DNA of 64,000 nt, taken from contig NZ_JAKZLF010000006.1 in NCBI RefSeq assembly GCF_022808855.1, forward strand, positions 117,963 through 181,962, read 5' to 3'. A model generated the notes under the pieces. The model saw nothing but the letters and a program-made list of their open reading frames with translations. It was not told the DNA's origin and ran no database searches. The translations under genes were made by a program, and so were the position numbers. How positions within the stretch are numbered: the first letter of the stretch is position 1; each line of letters begins with the position of its first letter. Of this stretch, positions 7,936-15,198 are shown one piece after another. This DNA is from Anaeromyxobacter soli. Its GTDB lineage: Bacteria; Myxococcota; Myxococcia; Myxococcales; Anaeromyxobacteraceae.

Positions 7936-9441
7936 TCATCGACCGGAGGTCCGTCTCACGGCAGTCCCACGACCTCCGTCGGCACGTCTCGTGGGCTGGT
8001 CGAGTCGTCGCCCAGCTGGCCGGCGCCGTTGGCGCCCCAGCAGTAAAGGGTCCCCGAGGTCGCACGGGCACAGGTGGCGGTAGCCGGCATCCAAGGCGTT
8101 GAATGAGAGATCGCCTGCGACCGCCGAGGGCGCGAACCTATCGATCGTGGAGTCGTCGCCGACCTGCCCCAGCTCGTTTTCGCCCCAGCAGTACGCCTTT
8201 CCGCTCGCCGTCAGCCCACAGGTATGGCCGATGAACCCACCGGCTATCAACTGGACGAAGGCCAACCCGCCGGACACAGGGACTGGCACGAAGCTGTCGC
8301 CCACCGAAGGATTACCCAGCGCACCGAAGCTGTTCTGGCCCCAGCAATAGGCAGAACCCGCGGCGGTCACTCCACAGGTGTGACTGGCAAGCCCGGTGGT
8401 CAGCGCCACGAACTTGATGTCCCCGGAGACGGGCGCGGGCACTGGGTGCGCAGTGAGGTCGCGCCCTCCGATCCCGAGCTGCCCCGACTCGTTATCACCC
8501 CAGCAGTACGCCGCGCCGGTGAGGGTGAGCGCACAGCTCTGGCCGATCCGATAACCCGGTTCGGAGACTTCGAAACCGCCAGCCGCTATCTGCTGGAAGG
8601 TGTGGCCGCCAGTCACGGCCACGGGTACGGAGCTGGAGCTCGTCGTCCCGGTGCCCAGCTGCCCCCGGTCATTGGCTCCCCAGCAATACGCGGCGCCATC
8701 ACTGGTCAGCCCACACGTGTGCTGGGCACCCGCGTCGATGGCGACGAACCTGAGCTCGGTCGCGACGGGTACCGGAGTGTCGCGATTGTTGCTGGAGCTG
8801 TCGCCGAGCTGGCCACTCACATTGTTTCCCCAACAATGCGCCACCCCCTCGTTCGTTAGACCGCACGTATGGGAGCCGCCCGCCGCCAGCTGCGCGAACG
8901 CGAGCCCGCCCCCGACCGCGACCGGGACACGGCTGCACGGAAACGTCCCCGTCTGCAGTTCGCACGTCGTCGTCGGAATCGGTATCCCGAGCTGCCCGCT
9001 CTCACCGCGACCCCAGCAGAACGCAGATCCCCCCGTCGTGAGGGCGCAGGTGTGAGCGCCGCCAGTCGCAAGCGACGCGGATCTCGGAAGAGCGACCGAC
9101 ACCGTGACCGTGGCGCTGCCGCTCTTTCCCTCCGAGCTGGCGGTGATCGTCGCCGACCCTGCACCGACGGCCGTCACGTTGCCCGCGTCGGAGACGGTGG
9201 CGACCGCTGGCTCGGTGCTCGACCAGGTGATGGCCCGTCCGGTCAGTGGATTACCGGCCTCATCTCGGACACTCGTCGTCAATTGCTGCGATGCGCCGAC
9301 CACCAACGTGAGCTCGCCCGGCGTGACCGTGACAGAGCCGACCGGCGTCTGTGGACCGCTTTGCTCGCCCTTACCACCACCACCACACGAGGCGAGGCTC
9401 AGCATGCATGCGAGCATCCAAGGTCCGAGGAGCCGCTGCAT
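7936..9441 (-). CDS. RCC1-repeat propeller lipoprotein with Ig-like domain, frameshifted near the C-terminus
   Basis: The start at 9441 has CAGGAGG just upstream. An export signal ends in a lipobox (LSLASC), followed by a Gly-rich linker, a BIG2/Ig-like domain (about residues 35-120), and RCC1/BNR-type repeats. Each repeat has the form H-T-C-G-L-T-x-x-G-x-A-Y-C-W-G-x-N-x-x-G-Q-L-G. Six blades read in frame. The seventh is out of frame: at 8071-8080 the sequence reads CAGGTGGCGG where the other repeats have a GTGTG-type junction. Restoring two bases gives the expected HTCAR...YCWG...GQLG blade and a stop at 7956-7958. As written, the protein ends instead at 7936 in an Arg-rich tail. This may be a real mutation or a sequence error. 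The decayed copy at 28826-29080 keeps the intact junction. Confidence 0.85.
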   Translation of the reverse strand: MQRLLGPWMLACMLSLASCGGGGKGEQSGPQTPVGSVTVTPGELTLVVGASQQLTTSVRDEAGNPLTGRAITWSSTEPAVATVSDAGNVTAVGAGSATITASSEGKSGSATVTVSVALPRSASLATGGAHTCALTTGGSAFCWGRGESGQLGIPIPTTTCELQTGTFPCSRVPVAVGGGLAFAQLAAGGSHTCGLTNEGVAHCWGNNVSGQLGDSSSNNRDTPVPVATELRFVAIDAGAQHTCGLTSDGAAYCWGANDRGQLGTGTTSSSSVPVAVTGGHTFQQIAAGGFEVSEPGYRIGQSCALTLTGAAYCWGDNESGQLGIGGRDLTAHPVPAPVSGDIKFVALTTGLASHTCGVTAAGSAYCWGQNSFGALGNPSVGDSFVPVPVSGGLAFVQLIAGGFIGHTCGLTASGKAYCWGENELGQVGDDSTIDRFAPSAVAGDLSFNALDAGYRHLCPCDLGDPLLLGRQRRRPAGRRLDQPTRRADGGRGTAVRRTSGR

Positions 9442-9662
9442 GGGGTACCTCCTGCGCGCGCCCACGAGAGGTCGTTCACCGGACGGGCCGCGGCGCCGCC
9501 GCCGACGACCACTGCGGGTCGCTCTCCCGCTCGGGCTCCGCGATCCCGCTTCACGCGAGTTCGAGGCCGCCCTCTGTCTCTATTGGTCTCGAGGGTGAGG
9601 GCGATGCCCAGGCAGGGCCGCCCGTCGGCAGGGCCGTCCGCGCCGCCGGTGACGACCGCGCG

Positions 9663-10589
9663 TCACCCCGGCATGTCGTAGGGCATCGCGGTCCAGTACG
9701 CGTAGAACGCGTCGTCGAGCTTCCGCCAGGCCGCCGCGACCTCGGGCTGGTGCTCCCGCGTCCACCGCAGAAAGTGCGGACGCGTCCCGTCCGCGTCGGT
9801 GACGCCGTACTCCTCGCCGAGATCCCAGGACGCGAAGACCCGCCCGCTCTTCGCGGCGACGTTCGGGTCGGCGGCGAGCGCGGCGATCCCTCGGCCGACG
9901 AAGAGCGGCGTCTCCGACGCGATGAACGGCTTCACCTTCTTCGCCGCGTCGCGCCAGTTCGCCTCCGTCACCCCGAAGTGATCGAGCATCCACTCCGAGC
10001 GGAGGAACCCCGGCGTCACCGCGAGCGCCGTGACGCCGCGGCCGCTCAGCTCCTGCGAGAGCGCGAACGCCATCCGGATCACGGTCGTCTTCACGAGGTC
10101 GTAGAAGAAGTGGCCGCGGTAGAAGTAGCCGTCGCCGTCGGTGATCTCCACCACGAGCCCTCCCCGACGGATGCGCGGGAGGCCGTGGTAGCTCGTGATG
10201 ACGTGCGTCTTGATCGCCCGGTCGATGAGGGTGAGGCCGTCCTCGAGCTTCGTCTCCCAGAGCCGCTTGCCCCACGCGACGAGGTCGTCGCCGCCCCAGA
10301 TGTCGTTCACCAGGATGTCGAGCTCGCCCACGCGCTCGAACAGCCGCGCCACCTCGTCCGGCACCGTGTGATCGACCCGGACGGCGATGCCCCGGCCGCC
10401 GCGCGCGGTGACGAGGGCGGCGGTCTCGTCGATGGTCTCCGGCCGCCCCTTCATCCCGGGGCTCCCGGGGACGCTGCGCCCGGTGCAGTAGACGGTGGCG
10501 CCCGCCTCGCCGAGCGCCGTCGAGATGCCCCTCCCCGCCCCGCGCGTGGCGCCCGCGACGACGGCGACCTTTCCCTCGAGCGGTCTCAT
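9663..10589 (-). CDS. Short-chain dehydrogenase/reductase
   Basis: A 308-residue SDR. The cofactor motif is VAGATRGAGRGIS near the N-terminus, and TGRS after strand 2 suggests NADP preference. The catalytic pair is Tyr-x-x-x-Lys in FFYDLVKTT. The usual NNAG is replaced by NDIWGG. The C-terminal part (PGFLRSEWML, then ASWDLGEEYG) resembles the DHRS1-like group of SDRs. A 197-base gap separates it from the RCC1 gene downstream on the same strand. No pathway neighbours point to a substrate. Confidence 0.85.
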   Translation of the reverse strand: MRPLEGKVAVVAGATRGAGRGISTALGEAGATVYCTGRSVPGSPGMKGRPETIDETAALVTARGGRGIAVRVDHTVPDEVARLFERVGELDILVNDIWGGDDLVAWGKRLWETKLEDGLTLIDRAIKTHVITSYHGLPRIRRGGLVVEITDGDGYFYRGHFFYDLVKTTVIRMAFALSQELSGRGVTALAVTPGFLRSEWMLDHFGVTEANWRDAAKKVKPFIASETPLFVGRGIAALAADPNVAAKSGRVFASWDLGEEYGVTDADGTRPHFLRWTREHQPEVAAAWRKLDDAFYAYWTAMPYDMPG

Positions 10590-10694
10590 GGAATCCCCCC
10601 AGTTGCGCCTCGCGCATAACCGGAGCTCGGCGCTGGCGCAGTCGCGCGGCGGGTCCCCAGATGAGCGGCCGCGGTCGGTCCGCGCGCCGGGACT

Positions 10695-11627
10695 TCACGG
10701 CGAGCGGCGCGCCGGCCGTTCGCCGCCGAGCGCGACGAACGTCAGGCCGAGCACCAGGACCTGACCCTGGGGGCGGGTCCGCGCGCCGAGCTCGCGCTCG
10801 TAGCGGACCGAGAGCCTGGACCGGATTGGCGGCACGAGGACGTTCACCTCGGGCCCCACGCCGAAGATGCGGTCTCGCGCGCCGCGCAGGACGCGCGGCA
10901 GGTCCGACCCGGCGTCGTCGCGGACCTGCCACAGCGCGTAGCCCGCGATCCCGACCTGGAGGAACCGGAGCAGCGTCTTCCCCGCGCCACCCTGGAGCTG
11001 GACCGTGTCGCCGCGAGTGAGGTCGATTCCTCGCTTGCGCTCGTTGTGATCGTAGCTCGCGAGCACCGACGCGCTCCAGGTCCTACGGTCGAGGTAGGCG
11101 GTCCCGCCGGCCGAGAGCTGGTGAGTCCAGTGACCGCGGCCGACGCCCTCCTTGCCGCCCGGCTCGAAGCGCCCGGTCGGCGCATAGAAGCCGTATCCGA
11201 TCCCGAGGTCGAAGCGGGGCCAGCGCCAGCCCAGCTTCACGGGCTGCACGTACACGTCTCCCAGGCCGAACCGGTCGACGCTCGCCTCCGGTCGCTGGGT
11301 CGACACGGTCACGTGCGCGACGGGGATTGCGACAGCGGCGGTGAGATACGTCGAGAGCGGGCGGACCTCGACGACGCCGACCACGCCGAGCGCGTTCCCG
11401 AACGCGTCGAGCTCGAGGTCGACGGGGATCCGGTCGCCGTTCCGATCCCTCGCCTCGTCCGCGTCGTAGAACAAGGCACGCTCGACGACGTAGAGGCCCG
11501 GCTCCGCTTGTGACCCGGCGTCGAGCCCGGTCGTGCCGAGCGTCTTGTGCCCGAGATCCTGCTGCGCCGCGGAGAGCGCCGGCAGCAGCGCGAGCAACGA
11601 CACGACGTGCAGGCGCGGCGCGTTCAT
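10695..11627 (-). CDS. Outer-membrane beta-barrel protein, MetA-pathway phenol degradation (SphA) family
   Basis: The start is taken as the ATG at 11627, which begins a clear signal peptide (HVVSLLALLPALSAAQ). The 310-residue protein has alternating hydrophobic strands: YLTAAVAIPVAHV, FGLGDVYVQPVKLGW, FDLGIGYGFYAPTGRF, then HQLSAGGTAYLD. The GxGDxxxxP and GxYxPTGxF motifs mark the putative outer-membrane MetA-pathway family, which is predicted to form transport barrels for hydrophobic compounds. The last strand LVLGLTFVAL is followed by a basic tail. A GTG two codons upstream is an alternative start. Cargo unknown. Confidence 0.75.
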   Translation of the reverse strand: MNAPRLHVVSLLALLPALSAAQQDLGHKTLGTTGLDAGSQAEPGLYVVERALFYDADEARDRNGDRIPVDLELDAFGNALGVVGVVEVRPLSTYLTAAVAIPVAHVTVSTQRPEASVDRFGLGDVYVQPVKLGWRWPRFDLGIGYGFYAPTGRFEPGGKEGVGRGHWTHQLSAGGTAYLDRRTWSASVLASYDHNERKRGIDLTRGDTVQLQGGAGKTLLRFLQVGIAGYALWQVRDDAGSDLPRVLRGARDRIFGVGPEVNVLVPPIRSRLSVRYERELGARTRPQGQVLVLGLTFVALGGERPARRSP

Positions 11628-12099
11628 GGTCACGAGGAGCTTCGCGCAACCACCGCCATCACCACCGCGCCTGGTGCGGTTCCTACCCAGCCAAGCACGC
11701 TCAAAGGAGGCTCCGTCGGCACCGTCACGGGGCTTTCTGATGTGGCGCCTGGAGCCGCGGCGCGCGCGCCGCGCGCACCAACCGGGGATCGCGGCACGCC
11801 GTAATTCGATGATGGCGCTCGGAAATCCGAGGTGGCGAGCTGAGGGCGGGCGGAGCACATCCGCGGAACGCCGCGCACTCGACCCTCCGCGCGCGGCGGA
11901 TTCCGGGTCTGCGTAAACCCCGGGTTATTTTGACGTCACACGATCATGGTGCTTCTCGGTCGGCATTCGTGCTCCGCCGCGCGGCATGGCGGCGTCCTGC
12001 GTGCAGCAGGGGGCCCCGCTGCACGCGGGATGAACCCGCAGCAGGGGCGGTCTCCGAGCCCCCTCATCGCCGGGCGAGTCGCCCGGAGAAGGGAACACG
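11628..12099. other. 472-base gene-free interval with a structured leader
   Basis: This lies between divergent genes (10695-11627 minus, 12100-13107 plus). No coding frame with family character is seen. It contains the palindrome TGACGTCA at 11931-11938. It also has a hairpin at 11999-12026, where GCGTGCAGC pairs with GCTGCACGC around a ten-base GC-rich loop. The ribosome site GGAGAAGGGA stands at about 12088-12097 for the downstream gene. The hairpin falls where the 5' leader of the haem-motif gene would be; I could not match it to a known riboswitch consensus. Confidence 0.5.
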
Positions 12100-13107
12100 A
12101 TGCACCGGATCAAGCACCTCGCCGTCGTCGCCGTACTCGCCGGGGTTGTTGCCGCGCCGCTCTCTGCGAGCGCGCTCTCCACGTACCTCTCGACGTTCAA
12201 CTCCAAGTACGGGACCTCCGGCACGGCCCTCGACAGCTGCACGACCTGCCACGGCAGCGGCGGAACGAGCACGTTCAACCCGTATGGCACCGACGTGCGC
12301 GCCGGGATCGCCTCCGGCATCACGTCAGCGCTCACGGCCGCCGAGCCCAAGGACTCCGACGGCGACAAGGTCACGAACGTCGACGAGATCACCGCGCGCA
12401 CGCTGCCTGGAGACGCGACGAGCTTCCCGGTCGCGCCCGCGGCGAAGATCGCGGTAGCGCCGACCTCCATCGCGTTCGGCACCGTGGCGGTCGGCAGCTC
12501 CGCCACGCAGACCGCGACGGTGTCGAACACGGGGAGTGCGGATCTCACGGTGACCTCGGTGTCGAGCTGCACCGGCACGTCGGCCGAGTTCAGCGCGTCG
12601 CCCTCCGCCTCGTTCACGGTCGCGCCCGGCGGCTCCCAGACGCTCACCGTGAAGTACGCGCCGGCCGACGCGTCGGCGGACAGCGGGTGCTTCCAGATCG
12701 CGAACGACGACGCGGCGACCGGGACGGTCCAGCTCACCGTCAGCGGCACGGGCCAGAGCCAGCCGAGCGCGGTGGTGGACGTGGACGTCACCCGGTTCTC
12801 GGTGCCGAAGCGGCTCGACCTCTCGCGCGGCGGCACCGCTGCGCCGAAGGTGTCGGTCGTGAACGCCGGGACGGTCGCCGGGACCGTGGCGGTCCACGTG
12901 GAGGGTTCCGTCACCGACGCCCAGGGCGTGACGGAGATCGTGTACTCGGCCAGCCAGGACGTGACGCTCGCGCCCGCAGCCACCGCGAAGGTGTCCTTCC
13001 CCACCTACGCGCCGGCGGGGCCAGGGGTCGTCACCTGGACCGCGACGGTGGTCGACCCGGATCCCGACGCCGACGTCGCGACGGCGACGAGCAAGGTCGT
13101 GCCGTAG
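12100..13107 (+). CDS. Exported protein with one CxxCH haem motif and choice-of-anchor-D domain
   Basis: A 335-residue exported protein with a good ribosome site (GGAGAAGGGA) upstream. The signal peptide is about residues 1-26 (LAVVAVLAGVVAAPLSASA). A single CTTCH motif near residue 47 (DSCTTCHGSG) would attach one c-type haem. A calcium-loop-like DSDGDKVTNVDE follows. Residues about 115-225 form an Ig-like choice-of-anchor-D/ASPM-SPD-2-Hydin domain (FGTVAVGSSATQTATVSNTG...). A second beta domain fills the C-terminus. Such haem-plus-anchor proteins suit a metal- or extracellular-electron-transferring bacterium, but no partner genes are adjacent. A hairpin terminator follows the stop. Confidence 0.82.
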   Translation: MHRIKHLAVVAVLAGVVAAPLSASALSTYLSTFNSKYGTSGTALDSCTTCHGSGGTSTFNPYGTDVRAGIASGITSALTAAEPKDSDGDKVTNVDEITARTLPGDATSFPVAPAAKIAVAPTSIAFGTVAVGSSATQTATVSNTGSADLTVTSVSSCTGTSAEFSASPSASFTVAPGGSQTLTVKYAPADASADSGCFQIANDDAATGTVQLTVSGTGQSQPSAVVDVDVTRFSVPKRLDLSRGGTAAPKVSVVNAGTVAGTVAVHVEGSVTDAQGVTEIVYSASQDVTLAPAATAKVSFPTYAPAGPGVVTWTATVVDPDPDADVATATSKVVP

Positions 13108-13129
13108 CAGGTCTTCGCGGATGGTGAAC

Positions 13130-13163
13130 GAGGGGGAGGGCGCCAGCGCGGCCCCTCCCCCTC
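13130..13163 (+). terminator. Terminator after the haem-motif gene
   Basis: GAGGGGGAGGG (13130-13140) pairs perfectly with CCCTCCCCCTC (13153-13163) around a 12-base loop, 22 bases past the stop at 13107. The following TGCTTCT is only weakly T-rich. Confidence 0.65.
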
Positions 13164-13403
13164 TGCTTCTCACGGCGCTGCGTCCCTTCTACCGGGCGCT
13201 TTCGAGCGGCTCGGGGGGGGTGCGGCCACCGCAGAGGAGCGCCTGGCTGCGCGTCGCCGAATCGAGCATCGGGCAGCGCGAGTCGCTCATCCCGCTTACC
13301 TACCGGTCGCGCCACCCGCTGCGCAGAGGAGGCGCTGCAAGTACGCCCGGCCGTCTGTTGCGTGTCGGGCGTGGTCGCGAGGAGATCGCAGAGAGGAGCT
13401 CCG

Positions 13404-15167
13404 GTGCCTCGATTGCTCTCGGTGAATGTCGGTCTGCCGCGCGATGTCGCCTGGCACGGGCGCATGGTCCATACGTCCGTCTGGAAGGCTCCCGTCACCG
13501 GCCGCCGCATGGTGCGACGCCTCGACGTGGACGGGGACGCCCAGGGAGACCTCATGGGGCACGGCGGCGAGCACCGGGCGGTGCTCGTCTACCAGATCGC
13601 ATCGTATCGGTACTGGGAACGAGAGCTGGGCCGCGGTCCGTTGGACCCTGGACAGTTCGGTGAGAACTTCACGGTCGAAGGGCTCGCCGACGACGAGGTG
13701 TGCATCGGCGATCAGTACCGGATCGGAGGTGCGGTCTTCGAGGTGACGCAGCCCCGCGTGACCTGCTTCCGCGTCGGGATGCGCATGGGGGAGCCGCGCA
13801 TGGCGGCCCTGCTCGTGGCCCACCACCGGCCCGGCTTCTACTTCCGCGTGATCCAGGAGGGCGAGGTCGGAGCGGGCGACGACATCATCCGCGTCGCTCG
13901 GGGCCCGGAGGAGATGACCGTCGCCGAGATCGACGCGCTCCTCTACCTGCCCGGGCACCCGGCCGATCGTCTGGAGCGGGCGTTGCGCATCCCGGCGCTG
14001 AGCGCCGGATGGCAGGGGTCCTTTCGCGCGCTCCTCGCGCAGGAACGAGCGGGCGGGCCGCCGGCCGGCAATTCCGGGCTCGCACCCGACGTCGCGCCGG
14101 CGCCCGCGTGGCAGGGCTTCCGACCGATGCGCGTCACCCGGCTGGTGCAGGAGAGCGCGAGCATCCTCTCGCTCACCCTCGAGGCCGTGGACGGATCACC
14201 GCTGGCCGTGCCGCTCCCCGGGCAGTTCGTGGTCTTGCGCGTCCGCCCGGATCCTTCCGCACCGCCGGTCGTGCGCAGCTACTCGCTCTCCGACGTCCCC
14301 AGCGCGGAGCGCTACCGCGTGAGCGTGAAGCGCGAGGTGAACGGTGTGGCGAGCGGCTACATCTTCGACCACGTCCACGCCGGCGACACGCTCGACGTGA
14401 GCGCGCCTCGCGGGAGCTTCACGCTCCGTCCTGGAGGGAACGCAGTGGTGCTGGCCAGCGCGGGGGTCGGCGCCACGCCGGTGCTCGCGATGCTGCATGC
14501 GCTCGCGGCCGCGCGCACGCCACGCCACGTCTGGTGGCTGTTCGGTGCCCGCGATCGCGCGAGCCATGCCTTCGCCGCGGAGTCGCGGGCGCTCCTCCGA
14601 GCGCTCCCGAACGCCCACGCGCACGTGCGCTACAGCCGGCCCGCCCCGACCGACCGCCTGGGCGTCGATTTCGACGCGCCCGGGCACCTGACCGTCTCGG
14701 CGTTCGAGGAGCTCGGGGTACCCCACGACGCCGACTTCTACCTGTGCGGGCCCCCGGCGTTCCTCGCCGACCTGCGGGCTGGCTTCGCGGGCCAGGGCGT
14801 CGCGCCCGGCAGGATCCACACCGAGGTCTTCGGTGCCGGACCGTCCTTGACGCCTGGGATCGCTCCTGGGGCCCGCGTTCGTCCGCATCAGCCCGAGGGC
14901 CGCCCCGGTGAAGGGCCGATCGTGTCCTTTGCCCGGAGCGGGCTCGAGACGCGCTGGTGTTCGCGGTTCCAGAGCCTGCTGGAGCTCGCGGAGGCGTGCG
15001 ACGTGCCCGTGCGCTGGTCCTGCCGGACGGGCGTCTGCCACAACTGCGAGAGCTTCCTCGTCTCCGGCAGCGTCCGCTACGAGCCCGAACCCGTCGAGCC
15101 GCCGGGCCCTGGCGCCGCGCTCATCTGCTGCTCGCGACCGGAGGGCGATGTGGTGCTCGACCTGTGA
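13404..15167 (+). CDS. MOSC domain - ferredoxin reductase - 2Fe-2S ferredoxin fusion
   Basis: The 587-residue protein uses the GTG at 13404, which has GAGAGGAG five bases upstream. Residues 1-200 are a MOSC (YiiM-like) domain: GHGGEHRAV, GENFTVEG, and a Cys in QPRVTCFRVG at the putative molybdenum-cofactor/sulfur site. Residues about 240-480 are an FNR-type flavin reductase, with RSYSLSD for flavin binding, GVGATPVLAMLHAL for NAD(P), and YLCGPPAFL. The C-terminal 85 residues are a plant-type ferredoxin with CRTGVCHNC and a later CC for the 2Fe-2S cluster. NAD(P)H electrons could therefore pass through flavin and iron-sulfur to a substrate at the MOSC domain. YiiM-type proteins reduce N-hydroxylated bases with separate partners; here all parts are in one chain. 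Confidence 0.9.
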   Translation: MPRLLSVNVGLPRDVAWHGRMVHTSVWKAPVTGRRMVRRLDVDGDAQGDLMGHGGEHRAVLVYQIASYRYWERELGRGPLDPGQFGENFTVEGLADDEVCIGDQYRIGGAVFEVTQPRVTCFRVGMRMGEPRMAALLVAHHRPGFYFRVIQEGEVGAGDDIIRVARGPEEMTVAEIDALLYLPGHPADRLERALRIPALSAGWQGSFRALLAQERAGGPPAGNSGLAPDVAPAPAWQGFRPMRVTRLVQESASILSLTLEAVDGSPLAVPLPGQFVVLRVRPDPSAPPVVRSYSLSDVPSAERYRVSVKREVNGVASGYIFDHVHAGDTLDVSAPRGSFTLRPGGNAVVLASAGVGATPVLAMLHALAAARTPRHVWWLFGARDRASHAFAAESRALLRALPNAHAHVRYSRPAPTDRLGVDFDAPGHLTVSAFEELGVPHDADFYLCGPPAFLADLRAGFAGQGVAPGRIHTEVFGAGPSLTPGIAPGARVRPHQPEGRPGEGPIVSFARSGLETRWCSRFQSLLELAEACDVPVRWSCRTGVCHNCESFLVSGSVRYEPEPVEPPGPGAALICCSRPEGDVVLDL

Positions 15168-15198
15168 AGCTCGACCCGACGATCGCCGTGGCGCTCAC

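Noticed and set aside
11931..11938. TGACGTCA palindrome as a transcription-factor site
   Set aside because: An 8-base palindrome alone is not enough evidence, and no matching regulator is nearby.
11940..12100. Possible c-di-GMP (GEMM) riboswitch upstream of the haem-motif gene
   Set aside because: The region is structured but I found no match to the conserved core segments of GEMM-I or GEMM-II; it remains a plain hairpin leader in the annotation.
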